Below, in pieces: positions 1-9,805 of a DNA stretch of 18,917 bases. The DNA is taken from the NCBI GenBank assembly GCA_014885115.2, contig WKLE02002060.1, forward strand, positions 1,977 to 20,893, written 5' to 3'. Under the pieces are notes generated by a model. That model saw only the letters and a list, made by a program, of their open reading frames with translations, did no database searches and had not been told where the DNA came from. The position numbers were made by a program, and so were the translations under genes. The DNA comes from Asterionellopsis glacialis. Taxonomy: Eukaryota > Bacillariophyta > Plagiogrammaphyceae > Rhaphoneidales > Asterionellopsidaceae. Numbering within the stretch: the stretch's first letter is position 1; the number at the start of each line of letters is the position of its first letter.

Positions 1-1
1 T

Positions 2-45
2 TCAAGCTTGGAATTTCTTATTTAAGACAAAAATTCCAAGCTTGA
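2..45. repeat. 15-bp perfect inverted repeat with 14-nt loop
   Basis: TCAAGCTTGGAATTT at 2-16 is the exact reverse complement of the 15 bases at 31-45, separated by 14 bases. It could form a hairpin or be the end of a small palindromic element cut by the window edge. No coding frame crosses it. Confidence 0.75.
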
Positions 46-1427
46 CCAAAATGCATCATTGCTTATTGGTGGGTGGGGACTGTAAGGGGGTGTAAAAAAT
101 TACTGTTGTTTGTAACAAACAAAAGAACATATGACAACACAACAACAAAAAGATACATGATACAACATAATAATGACCAATTTTTGGGTGCAACAGGGCC
201 TAGGTACCTCTATTCTCAACCAACAATTCATTATTCTACTAAGTAAAAGATGATGGATCACATTTTATGGATCAACTTTGGATTGAACAGCTGCATGTTA
301 TTGTTGAGATTTGAAGAATTTCAATATTTTTTTAAATGGTGGTAATGGCGCTTTTGGGGGGAGAGTACATAATAAAAGGTGATATCAAATCAAAATGACA
401 ATCACTAAAAGTATTATTACACACAAAGGATGGCAAAGAAAGTGAAGGTGGTGATTGTTCTCTTTGACAGATTATTGTTGTTGCTTTAAAATAGCTGTTG
501 TGGTGATCAACCTTTGTCATAGAATAATTAATTTTCTGCTCAAATAACCCAATACAAACACAACAATCCATAAATCTCTAGGTTAGGTTTTTGATTAAAA
601 ATTGGATCTTTGTGGTGTATGTATATATACTGGTTCTTAAATTTGTTGATTCTTGTGTTACTTTCTTTGTCAAAAGTAGTCAGCAGTGGTTGTAACAATA
701 ATCCACTATGATGATAATTTGTAAAAATGAAGTTTCAATGTGTAGAGTTCATGTCTAGATGTAACAAAAGTTTCCCAATTCTGTCTAGAACAACTCTTTA
801 GATTGTTCCGACAATAATTTGCATGGTGTGGTGCCCAATTGAATTACCTTTTTGTCCATGAAAGAAGAGCAATGGTAAAAAATTCTGGAAGTTTCAAGAC
901 CCTTTGAGTCTATCCTTTGTGTCATGCCTAGGTTCTTATCAAAAGTAGGGGAATACAAGATAAAAACATGACAGAAAAAATTGGGAAAGCAAAAGAAAAA
1001 CTATGAAAAAATGTCCACTAGCTGAACAAAATACTACCAGCAAAAATCAGCTCAGGAAAAGCAACACAAAATAACAATAATAGCGACAATGACAATACCA
1101 CTAACAATGCAACATCAACAACACCAACAAGATGATAACCAATAGTATCAGATGTGATGCTATCAAGAATCAGATGAGAGAGTTTAGGAAGTCCATACCA
1201 GAGAATCAATACCAGGAGAGTAACTGTATATTCAACAATGTTGCTCTCCACACCTAAACGAATATATATACTACAATTCACTACTTGCAAGACATTGCAC
1301 AAGGAACAAAATCATGCAACAAAGATGAAAAATACTACCAAAATGACGGAAGTTAAGAAGAGGATATTCAAGAAAAGAATAATATGATCCCAGTACTACT
1401 TACTTCAATCTCCTAGCAATCTTTTTT

Positions 1428-1457
1428 AATGAGGACAATGAGGACAATGAGGACAAT
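1428..1457. repeat. 9-bp tandem repeat, three copies
   Basis: AATGAGGAC occurs three times head to tail from 1428 to 1454, followed by AATAACAAC. The period is a multiple of three and one frame reads Asn-Glu-Asp repeats, but that frame ends soon afterwards and has no coding context. It is best read as a short minisatellite. Confidence 0.75.
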
Positions 1458-2874
1458 AACAACAATCTTTTCAATGTAGTTTGATACATTGATGATCATG
1501 ATGGTCTCTTGAATGGTTATTTTTCTACTAAAAGGATGATTACTAAAAAAAGATATTTGCTAGTGGTGGTTAGTAATGCATCCTTCAAAATAGGATGACC
1601 TAATTAAAGGTGTTCTTTCAATCAAGATAAACCAAGATATCATTCTTTATATAGGAGATTTACTGTTCTTTTTTTTAGAATTTTGGAGCAGTTTTGTTGA
1701 TGTGGCTCCTATGCAGTGTAATATCCAAAAATCAAGAATTATGGTTTGCTGTTCTGATTATATTTCAAACAGAGACCTACCCTGAGCTCTCAGTAGTACA
1801 AGGTTTCCTCAAAAGAATAAACTGCACAGAAATGACAGCCAAAAATTTCTCTTTCTGTCTTCATCCATGTTGATAATGGTAGTGATTAGTAATTACCATT
1901 GCTACTTTAATAACAATAACAGGAATTATCACTGTTGTGGTTTATAGCATTGTTTTCCTGTTTATCATCATTGCTGGTTGTCTACAGCCAGTGTGATAAG
2001 TGCCTGCAGCTATACTACAAAGTCTGGGTCATTCAATCTACTGCATACCACCAAGATATGTTTAGAGGAACAATTTTTGTCAAATAAAAATAGAAAATTT
2101 TATTCTGAGTATTAGTAGGATACTTTCAGATTTAATAATCTATGAAATCAACTTATCATTTTGGCCATCAGAATAATATTAATCCCCTAGAATATACATT
2201 TACTACCTAATTCAAGTGAAATGACACATGTATTAATTGTTTCCAGGATTTCTGTGTTTAATCACACTAGTATATTTTCTTCTTCAACAACAATTTGTTT
2301 TGTGAGAAAATTTAACAGAATAGGACTCCTAGAAATGTTGCATATCAAATCACCTTACCATAGCATCATCATACTAGCAGGTAAGATGATCTAACCAACA
2401 TCAGAACTCTAAATAGAATTTGCATGTGATAAGTCTCTTGGTTGATACCAACAATGGTATATTAAAATATTCAATGTCTTCTCTGTATTCTTGCCTTCAT
2501 AGTACCTACTACTAAGTAGAGGACAGGGAATTATCATTGGTATTCTATTACTGCCCTATGAGCTTACTCATTTTAAATTTTATTACAAAGTGCTAGTAAT
2601 TATTACAATTACACAGAGAGCCACTATCTAGAAGAAATTGTGTCTTTTTTACAACAAGTAGTATTTGGGTTCATGTTCTTACTCAAAGTAATGCCCAAGC
2701 ACTTTGTAAAGAATTAAAACCTGAGAGCATAAAGAATTGTAAAAACTAAAAGACAAAATTTCTAAGTTAAAATTACAAATTGTTTTTTCAGTTCTGAGAA
2801 AAGTGGTTGGTGTTGATCCCCTGGTTTTTCTCAAGCAACTATATGATTCTTCTTTGAAGATAGAGGAATAGGAT

Positions 2875-2911
2875 AAAAAAGAGAGTGAGGAGAGGAAAGG
2901 AGAGGGAGGAG
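2875..2911. repeat. Purine-rich low-complexity tract
   Basis: An almost pure A/G run on the plus strand, with a single T at 2886 and 25 uninterrupted purines from 2887 to 2911. Such tracts are common in non-coding eukaryotic DNA and can adopt unusual helices. No function is implied. Confidence 0.6.
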
Positions 2912-3329
2912 TTACAATGTGTGCTGTTGTCTCCAAGAACACACAAGCATTAGAATTGATGTTGACTGGGACAAAAAGGCTCTAAAAGTATGAATAAAAA
3001 TAGAAGGCCTACATTAGGGAGTTACAAAATGATAGAGGGGAGTGAAACTCTTAGAAAAAGAGAAGCTGGTTGTCTTCTGTGCCTTTGTAACATTAATAAT
3101 GTAGATATGTGATTTTTTAACTGTTGCTAAGTGATTTCATACAGTAGGTTATCACTTTTCAAGGGAAGATGAAGTATACTTATGAGAAAAAATATTTTTT
3201 AACACAATCTTTTAAAAATTGAATTCATTTGTATATAATATCTAGGGACAAAGCATTTTTGGAAATCATTGAATTATATTATGCATGAACCAGAAAACCA
3301 ATCCAATGCTTTTTGAAAAGTTATTGCCA

Positions 3330-3352
3330 ATACCCCCCTTCTAGTGGGGTAT
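3330..3352. repeat. Short inverted repeat, 7-bp arms
   Basis: ATACCCC at 3330-3336 is the exact reverse complement of GGGGTAT at 3346-3352, with a 9-base spacer. It is a small GC-rich hairpin in AT-rich DNA and could be chance. Confidence 0.45.
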
Positions 3353-3634
3353 ATATTTCTCCACCAAAACAACAATACAGTCCTTTTTAATTGTGTGCAG
3401 TGGCAACTCTAGATTTAATATACAGTCCCCTCCTTCCTCTCTTTAAGCATAATTGCACCTGAATGGCTGTTGCTAACAGAAGGAAGAAGTTTATTGGAAT
3501 ATACTGTTACAGTCATACACCATGTATCTTCTTGAATACCAATCATTATCTCCAGGGTCATCCATTCTTAAATCTAAAATACCAGATCATGCAGTTTGGC
3601 ACAAGAAAAATACTTCTCTATGCTCAAAGGACTT

Positions 3635-3708
3635 GTTGCTGCAAAAGTTACAATAACAACTTCTGAAACACACTACTTGTGTGTTATTATTGTAACTTTT
3701 GCAGCAAC
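3635..3708. repeat. 22-bp perfect inverted repeat with nested hairpin
   Basis: The arm at 3635-3656 is exactly reverse-complementary to 3687-3708. The 30-base spacer contains a second inverted repeat, AACACAC at 3667-3673 against GTGTGTT at 3679-3685, with a 5-base loop. The whole segment could fold into one 74-base hairpin with an asymmetric internal bulge. It may be a palindromic remnant of a miniature inverted-repeat element or a hairpin RNA precursor. The sequence alone does not decide, and no target-site duplication is obvious beside it. Confidence 0.8.
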
Positions 3709-4072
3709 TGAATCTTCTTTTTCTTGATCATTTTTAAATATTTTGAATATGCTCTTATCAAGTGGGATGATATTTGCAAAACCATGTTGGCCAGGAATGA
3801 TTGCTTTTACTGCTGCAAAACAATTTTTACAAGCAGGTCAAGAAAATATTATTATATACACAGATTCAGTATATTTGTCACTTGTCACTTTATCTGTTTA
3901 CCCTCTGAAGAAGGATACATTTTTTATTAATACATGTTGTTGTTCACTACAGATCACATATATGAGGACAGGTGTAGACAGTTTTGTTTTGAATGATATA
4001 TGAATACATACAACCACAACTTGCTGTTGTTTTGCTTACCAAAAATATTCTTCTTAACCAAGAAAAATCTTC

Positions 4073-4263
4073 CTTGGTGTGTTATTTGCACAACAAAACA
4101 AGAGATATACTAAATACCAACTATCTCACTAATATACAAAAAAACACTTGAGTGTTTTGTTCACCACAAGATATACTGAACATTGTTGATATGATCCAAC
4201 AAATGGACAAGGCAAAGAAAATATCTTGGTGCTTTATTTTGCCACCACAAGAAGATATAGTAA
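4073..4263. repeat. Three diverged direct repeats, each partly palindromic
   Basis: Three related units start at 4073, 4147 and 4225. Each begins CTTG(G/A)GTG-like, contains a T-rich middle and ends in a variant of CACAAGATATACT. The spacing is 74 and 78 bases. Within each unit the CTTG start and the CAAG near the end face each other, so each unit could form an imperfect hairpin. The second also contains AAAACACT/AGTGTTTT arms around a 2-base centre at 4141-4158. It looks like an old minisatellite or a duplicated hairpin element. Confidence 0.5.
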
Positions 4264-5422
4264 GTGGTATGATCTATGTCACTATCAAGGCAAAGGGAAC
4301 CAATTGATATAAAATATACATTATGATATATATGGTGTCATTTGTTTGTTTTTGGCTTTAGTACATGTATCATCAATTCTTTTTCAACTTTGTGTATTAA
4401 ATAATAATATCATTTTTTAAAAAATTCTCTTGATTTAGACATTGTTTGTGAAAATTAGCCTCCCGCCCACCTTCTCCTAAGAGCTCAAAAGTACTAAGTA
4501 GACTTGTCAACTTTTCTTGATCATTACATATGCTAGCTAATGATTGGTAGATGCCTCATTTTTTGGATGATTTTCCTCAAGTTTATGTAGTGTATCAGAT
4601 GCTTTCTTAGAGAGCAGTATTGGGGCGCACTACTTATCATAAATTAGCAGAATGGAGAAGTATTTACTATCATCTGGACTAACAAAATCATGTGAAAATC
4701 AGAAGAACCACTAAAGTACACAATTATCTTTTATTGGAAAAGTAGTAGCTGGTCATTGGTAAGATGGAAAATGTTATGTATCTAGTCAGAAGTACTATCA
4801 TACTAGAAGACTCCATATATTCATAGTTTCTTTGATAATGTTATTTCTTTTCATCCAAGTCACTCTTTTGTCATTCCTGTCATTTCTACTAGTCCCAGAA
4901 GCAACCATATAGTAAATATTATGTAATGTTCAAATAAAATGTAGATGGCATTGGTGGACTCCTTGGTTGAGTTTATCTTTCTTGAAGGGGGATTACCACT
5001 AAATGACTGTTTAACAAGATAAAGTTATCAACAACCATGCCAATTCTTATATTGGTGGGAGACATTAAACATACTAAAAATAATTGAAGAGCAAGGAACA
5101 CTCAATAAAAAAACATATCTGAACATTGTTCTACCATTGTTGTACATGAATGCCATTGCTAGCAGGAGAAGAAAACAGTAATAGCCATTCTGACCATGGT
5201 GTGCATGGTGGATGTTATGTTGAAGAAATTCCTCCTAGAAAGAATATGATACATTATGATACTGAGAGGATAGCAGGGGATGCTTAGCACTTAGACATTA
5301 GTAGACTAGAAGAAAGTTAGCCACTGATAGCCCTCACAATACCATCATTAGTACACCAGAAGCACAGCAAAAATTAGCCACCGTCTTTTGCAAACAATAG
5401 TAGTTTCTCCTACACAGGCACA

Positions 5423-5439
5423 AGTATTTTCTACTCTAA
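5423..5439. repeat. Target-site duplication, copy at the 3' end of the retrotransposon
   Basis: AGTATTTTCTACTCTAA here matches 13097-13113 base for base. The two copies sit exactly at the outer edges of the retrotransposon, in direct orientation, as expected from target-primed insertion. The last four bases, CTAA, also match the element's tail unit, so the duplication could be counted as 13 to 17 bp. Confidence 0.9.
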
Positions 5440-5457
5440 CTAACTAACTAACTAACT
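5436..5457 (-). repeat. (TTAG)n tail of the retrotransposon
   Basis: The plus strand reads five CTAA units from 5436 to 5455 followed by CT, which is AG(TTAG)5 on the element strand. The first unit overlaps the target-site duplication. A short tandem tail instead of poly(A) is typical of several non-LTR families. Confidence 0.85.
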
Positions 5458-5659
5458 CAAAGAGTATACCATTATGAAGACTATCTAGGTATGCATCGAA
5501 TGCTTTATTACTTGCTGACTGTCCAGAGAAAATTAATCATCTCCTGCCAAACGAGTTGGTTTACTTGTTGAATAGTTAATTTTTGAAAGGTTCAGTTGTG
5601 AGTGGCAGAAGCCAAAACTTCAGAAAATGACTCGCAACCACACTGAACTGAACCATCTG
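5458..5659 (-). other. 3' untranslated region of the retrotransposon
   Basis: About 200 bases between the probable ORF2 terminator (TAA at 5662-5660) and the TTAG tail. No open frame or known motif is seen. In non-LTR elements this region carries the signal recognised by the reverse transcriptase, so it is the place to look for a conserved RNA hairpin. Confidence 0.65.
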
Positions 5660-6356
5660 TTAATAATAGAAGCAGGAAGCTTTGGTGGCAAATCTTGCTT
5701 TCGTGATGTACTCCAGCCATTCCCGCCTTTCGTCATCTGGTTTTTGCAGTAGTTTGGCCAAGGTAGTATTGAATTGCATGCGATCAATGCGTAGGAGGCC
5801 ATCGGGGCCTTTACGCCACTCTTGCCGTATACGTCGGTCAATCTCTTACAGGTCAAATTTGTCAATAGAGACTTCTTTAGAGAAAAGGACATCGTTCTGG
5901 TGTAACCAGAGGGAATGTGACAATTGCCATATGCCACAAATTAAGTTAGGGACCCAATTCTTGCTTGTTAAGAAGGGTTGCCATTTGGTGTTGTATGCAC
6001 CTTGTGCCAAGCGCCATGTCGTTACCGCTCTGCCTAGGAGGAATTGTTCCCAGCCTAGGAGGGTTTGGTCTTCGACTGCCTGCATAATGGTATCCATAGT
6101 TAAGCTTTGATGCCATTGGGATGAGAGTCCTAGAAAGTGTCTCGTGAAGTGGACTAACGTGCTTTGTACTTCTGGTCGCGTTCCAATATTCTGTAGGTGC
6201 GATTCGAAATTTCGCATGGCGACTTCTTTGCATTGTATCGTACTGGGTGCCTGGCATTGTCATATGTGCCGTGTGTCCTCATTGGGTTGTCCGCATCGGG
6301 GGCAAGCATCTGTCTGCCAAAATCTCCATCTTTTCATATTCCTTCCGGTTGGGGCA
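5660..6356 (-). pseudogene. ORF2 segment: CCHC finger and C-terminal domain
   Basis: The main frame resumes near 6356 with RNMKRWRFWQTDACPRCG. A CCHC-type metal-binding motif lies at 6304-6254: Cys-x2-Cys, then GQPNEDTRH, then Cys, interrupted by TGA at 6260-6262 where relatives usually have a Trp or similar residue. It is followed by a Trp-rich helical domain (GWEQFLLGRAVTTWRLAQGAY, LSHSLWLHQNDVLF) that is characteristic of these elements. An internal TAA lies at 5846-5848. The tail RRIRQEWRKGPDGLLRIDRM and DDERREWLEYITKARFA then continues in frame to TAA 5662-5660. The finger probably helps bind the template or target. Confidence 0.75.
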
Positions 6357-6627
6357 AAGTTGAATGCCATCTTACTGATCCATTGTTTTTTGTGTCATTT
6401 TCTTTGCTCATTGCTGTGCTAATGGCTGGGGTATCCATCAGCTGTACTTGGGTCAACGTGAATTTGTTGTTCGTGATCCACCAATCTATGAGTTTGCCAT
6501 TGGTGAGGGTTTGTGTGATACGTTGTTTCAAGCGCCGGCATATTTTGACATTGTCACAGATAACTGCCCATTTGTCTGGGTATGATGACATGGTGGGAGG
6601 GTGGTCCTCGGCGTTCTTGTAGGCCAG
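6357..6627 (-). pseudogene. ORF2 segment read in a shifted frame after RNase H
   Basis: Here the conserved protein continues in a different frame, starting QAYLAYKNAEDHPP right after the RNase H end and running through DKWAVICDNVKICRR and NGKLIDWW to about 6357. A compensating shift then restores the main frame at the CCHC finger. The simplest explanation is two small indels of opposite sign about 270 bases apart. The exact indel positions cannot be fixed without an intact relative. Confidence 0.7.
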
Positions 6628-7783
6628 GTAAGCTTGCCAATGCATCCATCTTATCATTAAGGATGCCCCAGATGTCCAGGGTTAGTCCTTTCTCTTTCTG
6701 ATGCCCTTTAACGTGCCAGAACTTTGTAGTGATACTAAGTTTCTTCCGGATGTTGTGGATGGCTCTGAGGATGTCAAAATGATCCTTGGACGGCAATGGA
6801 TAGGAGTCCCATTCAATACCTCTGTGTCCTGCTACCAGGTTATCAAGGGCGATGGTGAGAGTTCCCGACCACTTGGGGTTGATTTGCATGATCAAATGGC
6901 ATATCGTTAGGATGCCGAGTATCCCCGTGAGTTCGCTGCGGTAGGATGACTGGTCGTCGGTGTCTCCGGTCGTGTGGCATGCTCCTTGCAGGAAAGTGTT
7001 GTAAGTTGTCGTAGAGTCAACTGGCGTTGGTAAGACTAAGATAAAAGCAGCACTTCCTTTGTTGTCCTTAAGGGATCCATCCGTAACCACGATGGCCACA
7101 TGCGCTGTGACGGCATCTTTCCACGTGTGATAACTTCCTAGAATGTCAAGGTAGGCAATGCACCATTTTTCCTCTGGTTGAAGTGACTGGTATAAGCTGT
7201 CTAGATTGGTAGGGCTAGTCAAGGGTGGTGCTATCCTTGCCCATCCGGACGTTATACTTTTATTTTCCACCATCCAACCGTGACTGAATAGTGAGTCATG
7301 GGTGCTTTGTGGGGGTTGATCACGTAGCCCAATTGGCAGGTGTGTGAACCAAGTTGAATGTTGGAACCAATACCATTTATTCGTAGCCGTTTGTATAGCC
7401 ACGTGACAGCTTTTGTTGTCAATCACTGCCGTACAGGATGTTGTTGTTGTCCAGGCTCCTAGCCTACGTTTTAATTGCAGATTGGTGGCCAATTTGAAGA
7501 GACATTTACGAATTGTTCTGTTCCATAGACCCCAAGCAAGATCTCTACCCTCACCTTGATTTGGCCAAAGAATGAAGTGACTGTTACCTAGAAAAGGAGT
7601 AGGGAGTAAAGCATGTTTGTGGAGGGATTTCCCGTCCCCTGTAGTTATGTCAGAGACACACAGAACTTGTTTCTGTATGCGGCATCTGTTGAGTCGTCCG
7701 AGTTGGGCCCGTGATAATCCTGCCATAATGAAGATATCCATTAGCAATGCATCATGTACTCTGTTGCACTTGAGTGAATGTGA
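6554..7783 (-). pseudogene. ORF2 segment: connection region and RNase H domain
   Basis: RNase H would remove the RNA strand of the RNA-DNA hybrid during copying. Numbering from the TTG at 7747, the four acidic positions are Asp in VVTDGS (223), Glu in YRSELTG (272), Asp in IALDN (302) and Asp in LNDKMD (365-367), with HVKGHQ (345-350) just before. The RNase H domain therefore spans about 7100-6640. The upstream half carries the conserved DIFIMAGLSRAQLGRLNRC-like connection. The conserved frame is left near 6628, so the last 25 codons of this segment are probably out of frame. Not all LINE families carry RNase H, which makes this useful for classification. Confidence 0.88.
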
Positions 7784-9421
7784 TCATTCTTTGATAAGTA
7801 ATTTTGTCTCGGATTGTTCTTTCCATACGTTTTTTATCCAGCAGTTTGTGACTAAGGGGCCGAATGTTTTGTAATCCTTGTGAAATAAGTCGCCGCTCAT
7901 ACCAAGTTTGAGCTTACAGGATTCTAACGATGTATGGAGAAAGCGTCCTGTAGGAGTGTCTCTGCCTCCATGCTGTATCAACATATCCATGTGTGCTGCA
8001 ACTTGACTGTTGTATACGTCCGGGATGGCTAGGCCGAGAAGTCCCTCAGAGGCATGTATAGCTCTTCTTGGGAATTTCCGATTCATGCGTGATTTAGGTA
8101 GAATGGCGTTGAGGGGTTTGTCGAGTAGTGCTTTAGCTTGTGCTTTCGATAGGCTTAGAGCCAGGAGAGTATAATCAATGGTTTTGGAAATAGTGGTTTT
8201 TAGTGCTTGAATGGCGTCATTACCTGTTAAGTAGGAGGCTCGCATGTTCGATGACCATGCGTTAGATTTCTGTAGTAATTGTTCAAATTGTGTATCTTGT
8301 TGACCATTTGGGGCCATGAATACTCCCAAGGTTTCAAAGGATTGGTGGAGTTTGAGTTGTTGCATGGGTTTAATTGTACTGTCAAAGTTCCTCACGTGTA
8401 GTGGTGTTGCTACGGCTTCATTTTTGTATTGCCAAGAACCATCCTGGTGGTGTTCGAAGTCGATAAGCCACCACGAACTTTTCTCCTGTTCGACTACCAG
8501 CCCTCCTCCTGTTGCTCGAACTAACCCTTCCCACATCGTTACCGCTTTTTGCATTTGCTCTAGTGCCTCTTTAGCGTTGCATCCTGTTTGGACTAAATCA
8601 GTGTCATCAACAAAGGCATACCCTATCATTTGGATTCCTTCCCCCAAAATGGGTGCCTTAACATCAATACCAAAGCCTTCGTTTCGCATGATGTCCATGA
8701 GCAGAGAACTAACTACCACCCATATGGTTGGTCCTGCACCGTTTCCTTGATAAATGCCCTGAAGGGGCACAATCCATTCTCTGCCTCCGTATTGTATGTC
8801 AGAGTCTCCGAATGCCATTCTTACTTGATGGGTGAGGTGTTGGAGAGTATTGAACATAACGTGCACCTCTGGTTGGGGTATACCAACACGTTGTAAACAC
8901 AGGGAAGCTATTGAATGTACAATTCTATCGTAACAGCTTTTTAGATCGTTGGTACATAGGATGCCTGATTGGCATCGTTGTTGCAAAATATCCATTGTGA
9001 GGCATTTGTTTAAGGCATGTTCTATGGCACGGTGTTTCTTTCTACTTCCATATTGTTCAGGGGCCAAGGTATTGCTGGCTTCTGTGCTTTTCATAGCTTT
9101 CTTGGCGATGGTCTTATTCATAAAGTTGAAGTCAGCTTCAAAGAGTACTATTGTTCTAAGTTTACTCACATGGAAACTGTTAGCTTTCTTTAGAAGTTCC
9201 ACATCGACACATTGTTGCCATCTGGAGTACGTGTATCCGCTATGCATGGCTATGTTGAGCATGTTGGAATCCCATTTAGCAAGGAGGGGGTCTCTGGCCA
9301 TAGCTTTATAGTGACTAAAGTGTATAAATCCGTGGGATGATGTTTTCTCCTTGGCTTTTTTCCATCCGTCTTGGTAATCTTGCACAGATAATCCTGTTTT
9401 GAGTGGGGTTAGATCCTGGGG
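7784..9421 (-). pseudogene. ORF2 segment: reverse transcriptase domain
   Basis: An RNA-dependent DNA polymerase domain of the non-LTR type. Diagnostic blocks, numbered from the in-frame GTG at 9385, are LFEADFNFMNK (81-91), LAPEQYGSRKKHRAIEHAL (107-125), motif A NDLKSCYDR (146-154), motif B QGNGAGPTIW (213-222) and motif C AFVDDTD (257-263) with the catalytic Asp pair near 8605. The catalytic aspartates in motifs A and C are intact. The rest is thumb and connection region, ending at TGA 7784-7786. The apparent start at 9385 is a GTG within the domain and is not a real initiation site. Confidence 0.93.
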
Positions 9422-9805
9422 TCATTGAAGGGCTAGGAGAAGTTTGTCGAGATGGTGATCTATGCCTGATATCGATGTGTACTTGCCTTCTGTAATCATG
9501 TTAGCTTGTTTGGATATCCCGAGGTACCCTAAGAGGAGACTAGCTGGTGAGACTGTTGGTGGTGTTTCGTGTGTTTGGGAAAATTTCCTAGTGTTCTCTT
9601 TTATGCAGGCTCGTTTGATATCTTCCTTCTTGGTGCGTTTGATAGGGTTGCCATGCTGGTCGTTTTCTATAACTAGTGTTGTACCTGCTACTCGATTTTT
9701 CTTGATTGCAAATTGTATCCGTTTGGCCAATACTCGTGCCTGTTCAGTGGCCATAATTTGACACAGTTGTGTAGACGTTGCCTTGTGTTGGATTCGTTTT
9801 CCTTC
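9422..9805 (-). pseudogene. ORF2 segment: linker before the reverse transcriptase
   Basis: This stretch continues the ORF2 frame between two stop codons. It is basic and helical in composition, with an ATG only incidentally at 9754. It contains NPIKRTKKEDIKRACIKEN-like sequence that leads from the endonuclease into the reverse transcriptase. In related elements this stretch is a conserved part of the polyprotein. It ends at TGA 9422-9424, followed in frame by PQDLTPL and the start of the reverse transcriptase. A CGA-to-TGA change would explain that stop, but this is inference. Confidence 0.7.

Larger units (their letters stand above)
1..5422. other. AT-rich intergenic region, no supported gene
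   Basis: This stretch is visibly richer in A and T than the rest of the window and is full of short AAC/TTG and polyA/T runs. Open frames are all under about 95 codons and several begin only at GTG or TTG. None resembles a protein family I know and none shows a plausible exon series. I found no tRNA or rRNA signature. The recognisable structure consists of inverted repeats at 2-45, 3330-3352 and 3635-3708, a 9-bp tandem repeat near 1428, a purine tract near 2887 and a diverged repeat family at 4073-4263. Old, eroded mobile-element remains are possible but cannot be shown from this sequence alone. Confidence 0.6.

Noticed and set aside
1018..1302. Hydrophobic 94-codon minus-strand frame that could look like a small membrane protein
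   Set aside because: It starts only at TTG, has no internal Met, and its hydrophobicity follows from reading AAC/ACA-rich repeats on the opposite strand.
2679..2942. 87-codon minus-strand frame
   Set aside because: It starts at GTG, and its Ser/Leu/Pro-rich part comes from the purine tract at 2875-2911. There is no sign of selection for protein.
3463..4003. Overlapping plus-strand frames of 67-86 codons
   Set aside because: Different frames overlap, one runs into the 22-bp inverted repeat, and none resembles a known family.
5293..5385. Degenerate direct repeat (CATTAGTA ... TTAGCCAC twice)
   Set aside because: The shared words are only 8 bases, with spacing of 50 and 57, too weak to call in AT-rich sequence.
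5436..5457. Telomere-like or simple microsatellite origin of the TTAG repeats
   Set aside because: The unit is TTAG, not a telomeric repeat, and it sits exactly at the 3' end of the retrotransposon beside the target-site duplication.
7784..9385. Reverse transcriptase as an independent gene
   Set aside because: The apparent start is a GTG inside a conserved stretch; the upstream residues in the same frame past the TGA belong to the same polyprotein.
5682..9761. Many plus-strand open frames of 60-145 codons across this region
   Set aside because: They lie opposite the conserved endonuclease, reverse transcriptase and RNase H frames and have the composition expected of antisense shadows, with no recognisable domains.
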